DNA from: a virus | Reading direction: 5' to 3' (one strand) | Virus record (IMG/VR): IMGVR_UViG_3300042543_000287 | Span: 1-37,688 of that record | DNA length: 37,688 nt | Part shown: positions 31,461 through 37,688 of the stretch, in pieces | How positions within the stretch are numbered: position 1 is the stretch's first letter | Layout: every line of letters begins with the position of its first letter | Program-made: the position numbers and the translations under genes | Notes under the pieces: generated by a model | What the model saw: only the letters and a program-made list of their open reading frames with translations | Database searches by the model: none | Told to the model about the DNA's origin: nothing

Positions 31461-31781
31461 ATGACAACAGAGGATAAAAACGCATTCCTATTTCTTTCGC
31501 TTTGTAAATCGTTCAAAATAAAACCTCCAGTGCGAGAGCATAGATTTCTGGATAATCGTAAATTCCGTTTCGATTTTGCATGGATAGAGGAACGAATTGC
31601 CGTAGAAATCGAGGGAGGAATCTGGATAAATGGAGGACATAATCGAGGGAGGGGGTATTCAAAGGATATGGAGAAATATAATCTTGCGGTTTTGAACGGC
31701 TGGAGGGTTCTCCGTTTCGCTCCCTCCGATATCAAGAAAGAGAATACATACGATTTAATAAATAAATTGCTGGAGAAATAA
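31461..31781 (+). CDS. DUF559/Vsr-like endonuclease-fold protein
   Basis: A 106-residue protein. FRFDFAWIEERIAVEIEGG (Asp38, Glu49, Glu51), GGHNRGRGYSKDMEKYN and LNGWRVLRFAPSDI match the short DUF559/VSR-type nucleases found in phages, whose catalytic core is D...ExE/K. GATACGGAGGATTA gives a good ribosome binding site. It may process recombination intermediates or DNA of the host. It is the only gene besides the ParB-like gene with the AAAAACCC element upstream. Confidence 0.75.
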   Translation: MTTEDKNAFLFLSLCKSFKIKPPVREHRFLDNRKFRFDFAWIEERIAVEIEGGIWINGGHNRGRGYSKDMEKYNLAVLNGWRVLRFAPSDIKKENTYDLINKLLEK

Positions 31782-31782
31782 C

Positions 31783-32022
31783 ATGGATTACGATTTTAGT
31801 CTTGATGCAAAGGAAAGAATAAAAGTTTTCTATAAAACGCAAGAGCATAAACGCATAATAGATTTTTATATAAATTCCGTAGAAAAATCAAATAGCATCG
31901 AGTCTGAATATCAGAGAGCAAGGGATTACAACGATTCTTGCATTTCCTTTGCAGAGAAGGAACTCGAAAGATTACAAATAGATATCGAGGATTTACTTGA
32001 TTTATATTACAATGTCAAGTAA
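31783..32022 (+). CDS. Small helical protein
   Basis: A 79-residue acidic, helical protein with no recognised family. It starts one base after the preceding stop. AACTCGAAAGATTAC-type codons resemble the rest of the genome. Between its stop and the next start (32066) lies an A+T-rich 43-base gap with GGAGG. Confidence 0.55.
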   Translation: MDYDFSLDAKERIKVFYKTQEHKRIIDFYINSVEKSNSIESEYQRARDYNDSCISFAEKELERLQIDIEDLLDLYYNVK

Positions 32023-32065
32023 TTAAATAAAATTATTATTATTGCTGTATCATTATGGAGGTAGC

Positions 32066-32398
32066 ATGAGTAAGGTAAAATTTATAGGCACTTTACTGGA
32101 GAAAGGAGAGGTAAATCAATACTCCGATAAATTCAGTAAGCAGGAAATCGTTGTCGAGGTAAATTCTGGTAAATATCCAGATTATATAAAACTCGAGGCA
32201 GTGAATAATGATATTAAACAACTGGAAAATGTCAAGACATTGGACGAAGTGGATGTCGAGGCATATTTGACCGGGAGGAAATATCAAGACAAAAAAACAG
32301 GCGAGACAAGATACATGACTTCGGTCAGGTTAAAATCGATAAAAAGATATGCCGAAAATTCTGCTCCCGTTTATTCGGATTCGGATTTCTCTTTTTAA
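32066..32398 (+). CDS. Single-strand DNA-binding protein, DUF3127-like
   Basis: A 110-residue OB-fold protein. VKFIGTLLEKGEV, FSKQEIVVEVNS, YIKLEAVNND and VDVEAYLTGRKY follow the DUF3127 pattern, a family known mainly from Bacteroidota and their phages. The acidic-aromatic tip DSDFSF is like SSB C-termini that recruit partners. The ATG at 32066 follows ATGGAGGTAGC; the earlier ATG at 32042 has no such signal. It ends the replication operon and is followed at once by a terminator. It should protect single strands during replication. Confidence 0.75.
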   Translation: MSKVKFIGTLLEKGEVNQYSDKFSKQEIVVEVNSGKYPDYIKLEAVNNDIKQLENVKTLDEVDVEAYLTGRKYQDKKTGETRYMTSVRLKSIKRYAENSAPVYSDSDFSF

Positions 32399-32399
32399 G

Positions 32400-32424
32400 G
32401 CGGTTTTTACCGCTTTTTTATTTT
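32400..32424 (+). terminator. Intrinsic terminator after the SSB gene
   Basis: GCGGT (32400-32404), loop TTTT, ACCGC (32409-32413), then TTTTTTATTTT (32414-32424). It begins just after the stop codon and closes the replication operon. Confidence 0.82.
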
Positions 32425-32429
32425 GAATC

Positions 32430-32687
32430 ATGATATACGATTTTACAGATAGTTCCTTTAATGATTTGCCTTTCCTCGATTGGCAAAAAAATGATTATGG
32501 ATTTGAGACAACCTTCGTAAAAAACGGAAGGAAGCATACTGCGTCTCTTATTCGTATGGAAAGTTCCTATAAAATGAAAGTAGAAAGAAACTCCGATAAA
32601 ATGATTATGCTCGAAATTCGTGTGCGGACATTAGATATCGAGGAGGTTATGGCGAAAGCAGAGTATTATTTAATTTCTGGAATATAA
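32430..32687 (+). CDS. Small protein of unknown function
   Basis: An 85-residue protein, beta-rich in the middle (YGFETTFVKNGRKHTASL) and helical at the C-terminus (EEVMAKAEYYL). It starts within the T-rich tail of the terminator, without a good ribosome binding site, so expression may need read-through. It precedes the next gene by one base. No family recognised. Confidence 0.55.
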   Translation: MIYDFTDSSFNDLPFLDWQKNDYGFETTFVKNGRKHTASLIRMESSYKMKVERNSDKMIMLEIRVRTLDIEEVMAKAEYYLISGI

Positions 32688-32688
32688 A

Positions 32689-33282
32689 ATGGAAAATTTG
32701 AATTATCTATCTTATTACGGTCATTCATTACAGGGAATACATGGAAAGGAGATAGGCAAGGCGCTTGAAAAACTATACAAAGGCAAACCTCTGAATATCG
32801 AAATCTGCGGATTACTACTCGAGAGGGATTTAGTCTTGATTTATTCAGAGGCACAATCGAAAGGAATCGATATAGTATTCCATTCTGATAATATCGATTA
32901 TGCGAAAAAAGTAAATAAAGCGATTACGATTATTACTCCAGATATGGAGGAGTATAAATCTCGCAAAATAGATATTCTGTATTGTAATTTAGAAACGGAC
33001 TCCTCCTTTAATGGTAGTTTATATTCCTATCTATCGGAGAACTCTCGTAAATCATGTTTACAGAATGAGCATACAATTATCATTGCGTTAAAATTCGGAA
33101 CTGGAGACATACTCTCTGAAATCGAGAATCTTTCTGGATTCGATTATACAGAGGATATCTATGCTACAAAGAATACCGAAATCAGAATCGCTAAATATAT
33201 CGTTCAAGAAAGTAAAAAGAAAGAAATCAAAAAGTCTCCAGAATCGGAGACGGATTTTACAGATTCTAACATTATGGAGTAA
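32689..33282 (+). CDS. Protein of unknown function
   Basis: A 197-residue protein. The alternating beta/alpha pattern (NIEICGLLLERDLVLIYSEA, DIVFHSDN, HTIIIALKFG) suggests a small alpha/beta fold. The C-terminus is a charged tail (SKKKEIKKSPESETD). No motif identifies an enzyme. It lies two bases before the holin gene and may belong to the lysis operon. Confidence 0.58.
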   Translation: MENLNYLSYYGHSLQGIHGKEIGKALEKLYKGKPLNIEICGLLLERDLVLIYSEAQSKGIDIVFHSDNIDYAKKVNKAITIITPDMEEYKSRKIDILYCNLETDSSFNGSLYSYLSENSRKSCLQNEHTIIIALKFGTGDILSEIENLSGFDYTEDIYATKNTEIRIAKYIVQESKKKEIKKSPESETDFTDSNIME

Positions 33283-33284
33283 AA

Positions 33285-33554
33285 ATGAATAGCGCACTTA
33301 AAACATTCGTTCCTCTCTTTGCCCTTTCGATTATTGCTTTAATCGGAACGCTTGGAATCGGAGACGGAGGATTTTCAACATTCGCGGTCGGTCTTACTAA
33401 ATATGCGCTTGCCGTTGGTGCGGCATGGTTTGTCGATTCGTTTTTAATAAAGGAGGTCAATACTCGTGAAATTATTAGTCAGAATCCTATCGCATATAGT
33501 ATTTATTTATGCGCCAATATCATTACAGCCGCTCTATGCTTCTCACAATCTTGA
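33285..33554 (+). CDS. Putative holin
   Basis: An 89-residue hydrophobic protein with two or three membrane segments: about 6-24 (TFVPLFALSIIALIGTLGI), 31-53 (FAVGLTKYALAVGAAWFVDSFL) and 70-86 (YSIYLCANIITAALCF). Size, topology and overlap with an endolysin gene fit a class I or II holin. GGAG is eight bases upstream. The last 89 bases overlap the endolysin in another frame. Confidence 0.72.
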   Translation: MNSALKTFVPLFALSIIALIGTLGIGDGGFSTFAVGLTKYALAVGAAWFVDSFLIKEVNTREIISQNPIAYSIYLCANIITAALCFSQS

Positions 33555-34044
33555 CACCTCCAGAAGTCATAAAACATATTTTATCGCAAAGGGATTTATC
33601 GGTGTCAAAGAGGAAGGGAATAATTCTGGATACTGGGTCTCCAGATTTCTCAAATCATGCGGATTAAAACCTGGCGCACAATGGTGTGCTGCGTTTGTTA
33701 ATTTCTGTCTCGATTCAGCGGGAGGAAAGAGACCGCCGTTTACGGGGTCTGGACTGGCACGACATTTCGCAACAAGAAATAAAACGATTAAAGCAACAGA
33801 GGTAATCTCTAAAAATATGGAATTACCTGCAGGGACAATAATTGTCTGGAGGAGAGGGACAACTCCTTTCGGACACGCTGGTATTGTTGAAAAATGGAAA
33901 GGGAGGAAAGGCGATACAATCGAGGGCAATACTTCCTCTGGAGTTCGAGGTTCCCAGCATGACGGAGATGGAGTCTGGAGGAGAAAGAGAGAGATAAATC
34001 CGACATCGCATTTTCGCATTACCGATTTTATTTTAGTAAAATGA
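33466..34044 (+). CDS. CHAP-domain endolysin with N-terminal signal/anchor
   Basis: A 192-residue cell-wall hydrolase. The start is GTG at 33466 with AAGGAGGT eight bases upstream, the strongest ribosome binding site in the window. Residues 3-24 are hydrophobic (LVRILSHIVFIYAPISL), a signal peptide or signal-anchor-release segment ending before YAS. The CHAP core has Cys74 (AQWCAAFVNF), His137 (FGHAGIVE) and Glu153/Asn155 (IEGNTSS). Neighbours are a holin upstream, overlapping, and a terminator downstream. It should cleave peptidoglycan amide or peptide bonds at lysis. Confidence 0.86.
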   Translation: MKLLVRILSHIVFIYAPISLQPLYASHNLDTSRSHKTYFIAKGFIGVKEEGNNSGYWVSRFLKSCGLKPGAQWCAAFVNFCLDSAGGKRPPFTGSGLARHFATRNKTIKATEVISKNMELPAGTIIVWRRGTTPFGHAGIVEKWKGRKGDTIEGNTSSGVRGSQHDGDGVWRRKREINPTSHFRITDFILVK

Positions 34045-34121
34045 GTTTTGCGTGATAAATAAAAATGATACATTCGGGTGCAACTTTGTTTGCATTCTGT
34101 GTTCTCATGCCTTCTCCGCAG

Positions 34122-34148
34122 GGGCTTCTTTCGAGGAGCCCTTGTTTT
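34122..34148 (+). terminator. Intrinsic terminator after the lysis genes
   Basis: GGGCTTCT (34122-34129), loop TTCG, AGGAGCCC (34134-34141) with one G-T wobble, then TTGTTTT. The 76 bases between the endolysin stop and this stem contain nothing I can name. Confidence 0.82.
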
Positions 34149-34160
34149 GTAATATAGATA

Positions 34161-34457
34161 ATGGATATAATAATTGAATCAGCGCGAAATATATTCGCAA
34201 TCGTGGTATCGGTCGGAACCCTTGCTATAATGTTTTTCAAGTATCTTAACAGAGAGCGTGTCTATCATGCTCGGCAAGTTTCCGATATAATCGAAAAAAC
34301 GGCAACCCGAGTATTCTCGACAACCGCACTCGAGCATAGAGTAAAAATGCTGGAGGAAACGGAGAAAGAGAATCAAGAATATATGCGAGAATCTTTCGCA
34401 CAAGTAAATACTCGACTCGACCAGATTTACTCGATTATTGCTTCGCTCAATAAATGA
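34161..34457 (+). CDS. Membrane-anchored coiled-coil protein (XhlA-like layout)
   Basis: A 98-residue protein. Residues about 9-27 are hydrophobic (NIFAIVVSVGTLAIMFFKYL), followed by a long amphipathic helix (EHRVKMLEETEKENQEYMRESFAQVNTRL), probably a coiled coil. The reversed order, with membrane segment N-terminal, also suits a spanin-like or holin-accessory role. It follows the lysis terminator and overlaps the next small membrane gene by four bases. Confidence 0.65.
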   Translation: MDIIIESARNIFAIVVSVGTLAIMFFKYLNRERVYHARQVSDIIEKTATRVFSTTALEHRVKMLEETEKENQEYMRESFAQVNTRLDQIYSIIASLNK

Positions 34458-34657
34458 AAAAATATCTATTCGGATTCCGACAATGGAATGAGCCAACGCC
34501 TGCAAAGATTCGGAGGATATTTGGAGCAATATCCGCAGCAGGAATCGCTGGGTCTGGATTCGCATATTTGAGAGAAAATACTCTCCTTTCGATAATTTGT
34601 TTATCGTGCGCAATTATAGGTGCTTTCATTTCTAAACTATTCGCAGAGAAACCATAA
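34454..34657 (+). CDS. Small two-span membrane protein, possible second holin
   Basis: A 67-residue protein with hydrophobic segments at about 22-39 (IFGAISAAGIAGSGFAYL) and 44-62 (LLSIICLSCAIIGAFISKL), divided by a charged turn (RENT). Its two-helix hairpin fits a class II holin. It overlaps both neighbours (ATGA-type). Confidence 0.62.
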   Translation: MKKYLFGFRQWNEPTPAKIRRIFGAISAAGIAGSGFAYLRENTLLSIICLSCAIIGAFISKLFAEKP

Positions 34658-34998
34658 TGCCGAGAGATAAATTTAATATAGTGATTTACAGAGGGGAATC
34701 GTTCACTACGCAAGTCCAGTTAAAAGACTCGAATAATACTCCTATTAGTTTATCTGGAGCAACGCTTACCTCCTCCTGTCGTTCAAAATCGACAAACACC
34801 CAATTATTTACCTTTACTTGCTCCGTAGTGAATCCCGCTGCGAATGGAGTATTTAATTTGACACTCCCTGCGAATACAAGTTCCTCTCTGACTCCGCAGA
34901 AAAACCTTGTTTACGATGTCAGAATTTCATGGGTCGGAGGAGATACAAAATACTGGCTCGGAGGAGATGTCGAAATAATTGACACGATAACGCAATGA
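34657..34998 (+). CDS. Upper-baseplate / fibre-attachment protein (BppU_N-like)
   Basis: A 113-residue beta-rich protein. FNIVIYRGESFTTQVQLKDS, then PISLSGATLTS and NLVYDVRISW, follows the BppU N-terminal (DUF2479-like) pattern of a polarised strand-loop-strand with an Ig-like core, used in phage tail adaptors. It starts the tail-fibre block and overlaps the next gene by four bases. Confidence 0.6.
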   Translation: MPRDKFNIVIYRGESFTTQVQLKDSNNTPISLSGATLTSSCRSKSTNTQLFTFTCSVVNPAANGVFNLTLPANTSSSLTPQKNLVYDVRISWVGGDTKYWLGGDVEIIDTITQ

Positions 34999-35357
34999 GT
35001 TTACATTCGGATTCCATAACAATCATTACAAGACCGGAGGATATCAATATCGATATCCAGCAAGGGAATGTAAATATATCCACGATTCCAGAGGTAATAA
35101 CTGTCCAAGTCGGAGCAGTGATAAATACCTCCTCTGGAACTTTCGTAATCGGAGAGAATCCGAATGGAGTAATAAACGGAAGTAATGCGATATTTACAAC
35201 CGACAATAATTTCGTTCCAGAATCGGTGCAACTATTTGTAAACGGAGTTTCGCAAACGAATGGAGTCGATTATTTTACAACTGGAACGACAACGCTAAAT
35301 CTGAATATCTCTCCAGTAATAAATGACATATTAAGAGTAAATTACAAATTAGGATAA
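34995..35357 (+). CDS. Tail fibre-associated protein with repeated beta module
   Basis: A 120-residue protein. The C-terminal half, VINGSNAIFTTDNNFVPESVQLFVNGVSQTNGVDY, is the same module as residues about 208-274 of the next gene (TINGSNVTFTLANTPTAGTLKLYMNGVRLKSG). This module is a common short beta domain of phage fibre proteins. The N-terminal half is an unidentified beta region (TIITRPEDINIDIQQGN). Overlap with the previous gene by four bases. Confidence 0.68.
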   Translation: MSLHSDSITIITRPEDINIDIQQGNVNISTIPEVITVQVGAVINTSSGTFVIGENPNGVINGSNAIFTTDNNFVPESVQLFVNGVSQTNGVDYFTTGTTTLNLNISPVINDILRVNYKLG

Positions 35358-35361
35358 TATC

Positions 35362-36186
35362 ATGCCAGAAACCACAATCGCCTCGAGACAGATACGCGAC
35401 GGGGCAATAACAAATAGCAAGGTTGCCGCAGGCGCGGGAATCGAATCGAGTAAACTCGCAGATGGTTCGAACTTCCTCAAAAAAGACGGGACTGTTGCGC
35501 TTACAGGTAATCTCGATTTTAATAATAATACTGGAATAAATGTAGGCACCCCTTCCGCAAATGGACATATTGCGAATAAGGTGTATGTCGATAATCTTAT
35601 CGCTTCCCTTCCTTCTGCTTACAAGTATCGAAATGTTCACGCAGCAACGACAGCAAATATAAATTTGAGTAATCCAGCAACCGCAGTATTCGATGGACAT
35701 ACTTTGGTCACTGGAGATAGATTGCTCGTAAAAGACCAAACTACACAATCGCAAAACGGGATTTATGTTTTCGATACTTCCTCGACACCTCTGACACGAG
35801 CAACGGATTCTGATGCGTGGGACGAACTTGTCGGGACACTTGTTTACATTGACCAGGGGACAACATACGGAGAGGCAAGATTCTTTTGCACCTCGAATAC
35901 TGGAGGAACTCTCGGCTCGACAGCAGTGACTTATGTGCAGGATACCTCTGGAACTTTATCCCCTTCAAATTTCGTGACAGAGGAAACTCCGAGCGGAACT
36001 ATTAACGGGAGCAATGTGACATTTACCCTTGCGAATACTCCGACCGCAGGCACCTTAAAACTTTACATGAATGGTGTCAGACTCAAGAGCGGAGCTGGAA
36101 ACGATTATACTCTTTCAACAAATATAATTTCGTTTACGACAGCGCCGATTTCGGGCGACGTAATTATCGCAGATTACATGAAATAA
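35362..36186 (+). CDS. Tail fibre protein
   Basis: A 274-residue protein. The N-terminal region (PETTIASRQIRDGAITNSKV, then KKDGTVALTGNLDFNNN) and INVGTPSANGHIANKVYVDNL are widely shared tail-fibre signatures. Residues about 90-200 form a separate beta domain (VHAATTANINLSNPATAVFDG... DGHTLVTGDRLLVKDQTTQS), commonly found in fibre heads. The last 65 residues repeat the module of the previous gene. It is likely one section of the trimeric fibre that reaches the receptor. Confidence 0.82.
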   Translation: MPETTIASRQIRDGAITNSKVAAGAGIESSKLADGSNFLKKDGTVALTGNLDFNNNTGINVGTPSANGHIANKVYVDNLIASLPSAYKYRNVHAATTANINLSNPATAVFDGHTLVTGDRLLVKDQTTQSQNGIYVFDTSSTPLTRATDSDAWDELVGTLVYIDQGTTYGEARFFCTSNTGGTLGSTAVTYVQDTSGTLSPSNFVTEETPSGTINGSNVTFTLANTPTAGTLKLYMNGVRLKSGAGNDYTLSTNIISFTTAPISGDVIIADYMK

Positions 36187-36207
36187 GATTTATGAGGAGG
36201 CTTGAGA

Positions 36208-37236
36208 ATGCCAGAGACAAAACTCAAAAATTCGCAGATACCGACAACGCTGCAAAACAAAACTATCGACACCTCGAATGATATAAATACGACAACGACA
36301 AAATTAAAAATATCTGGAGGTAGCAATGGACAAGTTTTGTCAACCGATGGCAGTGGTAATTTGTCGTGGACATCTTCAGGTGGGGGCGGTGGTATTCAGT
36401 ATAAGAAAACTATCTTTGCCTCAAGTGGCACATGGACAAAGGAATCATGGGCAAAGTTAGTGCATATTTATATTGTTGCGGGTGGTGGCGGAGGTGGCTC
36501 TGGAGCAAGACAATCAAATCAGATTACAAGGTCTGGAGGGGCAGGAGGTGGAAGCGGTGGAAGTTATTTTCTCGAGAATATAGATGCGAGTTTATTTACG
36601 ACATCCGTATCTATAACGGTCGGTGCTGGAGGAACGGGAGGGACAGCAAGGACAACCGATAATGCAAACGGAGCCGCAGGTAATCTCGGAGGGACTTCAA
36701 CTTTCGGAGCGAGCGGTTCAAATAACGCTCCTTTCTTTCAAGCAACGAGAGGAAGTGGAGGAGCAGGAGGACCGGGCGGAGGCGGCTCCGCAATTGGAGG
36801 TTCTGCTGGAGGTGCGTGGTCAACATTCGGATTCAATGGCACTCAAGGAGGGTCAGGGACGAGCGGTCAAGGAAGTGATGGCTTAACAGGCAATCTGACA
36901 ACGGGAGGCGGCGGTGGTGCTGGACAGGCGGGCGCTTCGTTTGGTTCGCAAACGGGAGGAGCGGGAGGCACAAGTCAGATACAAAATGCGGTTTTATATG
37001 GGAGCAGGTCAACTGGAGACGGAGCGACCGGAGCAAGTTTGGTTTGGCGTGGTGTTCCGATTGGGCTTGGAGGAAATGGCGGTGGATACATAACAGCACA
37101 GACAGGAAAGAATGGAGGCACTGGAGGAACTTATGGCGGTGGCGGCGGTGGCGGTGGTGCCTCCGACAATGGTTTTAATTCCGGCGCTGGTGGAGCAGGT
37201 GGTAATGGAGTTGTCGTAGTTATCGAGATAGGCTAA
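36208..37236 (+). CDS. Glycine-rich tail-fibre tip / receptor-binding protein
   Basis: A 342-residue protein. The N-terminus (MPETKLKNSQIPTTLQNKTI, LKISGGSNGQVLSTDGSGNLSW) is a fibre attachment module. Beyond residue 60 it is a TIFASSGTW strand domain followed by long glycine-rich stretches (GGGGGGSGA, GGAGGPGGGG and others), as in polyglycine-II adhesins of phage fibre tips. GAGGAGG ends seven bases before the ATG at 36208; an in-frame TTG at 36202 is less likely. Such domains define the host receptor and vary quickly. Confidence 0.78.
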   Translation: MPETKLKNSQIPTTLQNKTIDTSNDINTTTTKLKISGGSNGQVLSTDGSGNLSWTSSGGGGGIQYKKTIFASSGTWTKESWAKLVHIYIVAGGGGGGSGARQSNQITRSGGAGGGSGGSYFLENIDASLFTTSVSITVGAGGTGGTARTTDNANGAAGNLGGTSTFGASGSNNAPFFQATRGSGGAGGPGGGGSAIGGSAGGAWSTFGFNGTQGGSGTSGQGSDGLTGNLTTGGGGGAGQAGASFGSQTGGAGGTSQIQNAVLYGSRSTGDGATGASLVWRGVPIGLGGNGGGYITAQTGKNGGTGGTYGGGGGGGGASDNGFNSGAGGAGGNGVVVVIEIG

Positions 37237-37238
37237 AC

Positions 37239-37397
37239 ATGGATAGATATGTAATTCTAAATAGCGAAAATAAAATACATAACATAGTTATTTGGAGCGG
37301 CGATTTGTCGGTATGGCAGCCGCCTGAAAATATGACCGCAGTATTAGAAAGCGAGATAGATATTACCGCATACGAATGGGAAAATAATGTCGAATAA
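37239..37397 (+). CDS. Small acidic protein
   Basis: A 52-residue protein (MDRYVILNSENKIHNIVIW...). It resembles, in layout only, the small proteins that follow fibre genes in other phages (strand, WSGD turn, strand). It starts two bases after the adhesin stop and its stop overlaps the phosphoesterase start by 11 bases, so translation is coupled. No known function; a fibre chaperone is possible. Confidence 0.6.
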   Translation: MDRYVILNSENKIHNIVIWSGDLSVWQPPENMTAVLESEIDITAYEWENNVE

Positions 37398-37688
37398 CAA
37401 AAGACATATACGAGTATCGGTCTCGGAGGAGGAATACAAACTTGTCAGAGAGATTCTCCGCAAAACGAAAGGAGTCGGGAGGAAGGCGAATGTGTCGGAA
37501 CTGGAATACTATTCTCCAGAATGGCTAAACGAATTTCCTGACGGAAGAGAGCAGGTAAAAAATCCGATTAAACTCGAGGGCAAAACCGCAATCCTTTCTG
37601 ACTTGCATCTCGGTATTCATGATAAAGCAGCAATCGTTGCGGCACTTACCTATCTCAAAAAAGAGAAATGCGAGAACATTATATTAAA
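37387..37688 (+). CDS. Metallophosphoesterase, N-terminal part (continues at base 1 region)
   Basis: An ATG overlapping the preceding stop opens a frame that passes through the terminal repeat and is the true start of the phosphoesterase whose C-terminal part ends at 704. Residues 1-50 (RHIRVSVSEEEYKLVREIL, KANVSELEYYSPEW) form a small charged N-terminal region of helix-rich type, possibly a DNA-binding appendage. The first metal motif SDLHLG comes at residues 70-75. Merged length is about 292 residues. Confidence 0.85.
   Translation, partial: MSNNKRHIRVSVSEEEYKLVREILRKTKGVGRKANVSELEYYSPEWLNEFPDGREQVKNPIKLEGKTAILSDLHLGIHDKAAIVAALTYLKKEKCENIIL
37562..37688. repeat. Right copy of 127-bp terminal direct repeat
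   Basis: Identical to bases 1-127. It should be removed once when the genome is drawn as a circle. Confidence 0.95.

Noticed and set aside
32399-32424. Stem-loop considered as a riboswitch for deazaguanine (preQ1/preQ0-like)
   Set aside because: It is a plain terminator hairpin with no aptamer-like sequence, and it lies far from the que genes. The gaps before 1285 and 5429 also show no preQ1 aptamer pattern.
34066-34158. Short frame of about 30 codons between the endolysin and the next gene
   Set aside because: It runs through the stem and T-run of the terminator and has no ribosome binding site, so it is unlikely to be translated.
1-37688. tRNA genes and CRISPR arrays
   Set aside because: No cloverleaf-like sequence with a GGTTCGAATCC-type arm and no regularly spaced repeats were seen in the non-coding gaps, which are nearly all too short.

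Overview
The window is the complete genome of a tailed double-stranded DNA phage, assembled as one circular contig. The last 127 bases (37562-37688) repeat the first 127 exactly, so the unique length is 37,561 bp and the window edges are arbitrary. One gene, a metallophosphoesterase, runs across the junction. Every gene I can support lies on the + strand. The genes are tightly packed, with many ATGA-type stop/start overlaps. I see no integrase, no recognisable repressor, no tRNA and no CRISPR array, so a strictly lytic phage is the simplest reading. The long tape measure protein, HK97-type capsid and tail terminator point to a siphovirus-like particle. The sequence is A+T-rich. A DUF3127-type single-strand binding protein and one promoter of the TAnnTTTG form suggest a Bacteroidota host. 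That assignment is tentative, because many genes also carry clear GGAG-type ribosome binding sites.

Layout: (a) 37387-1186, phosphoesterase and a two-membrane-segment protein. (b) 1285-5397, a DNA-modification cassette: ParB-like protein, DpdA-type transglycosylase, QueC, a DUF6884-like protein, QueD, QueE and FolE. It should make a 7-deazaguanine base from GTP and insert it into phage DNA. (c) 5429-22986, packaging, head and tail genes in the usual order: small and large terminase, portal-MuF fusion, prohead protease with scaffold-like tail, major capsid, connectors, tail terminator, major tail protein, frameshifted tail chaperones, tape measure, distal tail proteins. A glycosyltransferase sits between the tail terminator and major tail genes. 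(d) 22990-23590, a boundary rich in stem-loops and inverted repeats, ending in a promoter. (e) 23624-25963, small early genes. (f) 25950-32398, recombination and replication: Sak4-like ATPase, PD-(D/E)XK nuclease, a putative initiator gene containing iteron-like repeats, a DnaA-C-like protein, primase-helicase, two more nuclease-fold proteins and an SSB. (g) 32430-34657, unknown genes and lysis genes (holin, CHAP endolysin, two small membrane proteins). (h) 34657-37236, tail fibre and glycine-rich adhesin genes.

The most notable points are the following. The QueC homologue lacks all four zinc-binding cysteines. My full read found no GATC tetranucleotide at all, although the phage should carry a restriction-protective base. 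CTGGA/TCCAG and TCGA are strongly over-used. The putative initiator gene resembles lambda O in carrying origin-like iterons. A structured intergenic element occurs upstream of both the modification cassette and a nuclease gene.
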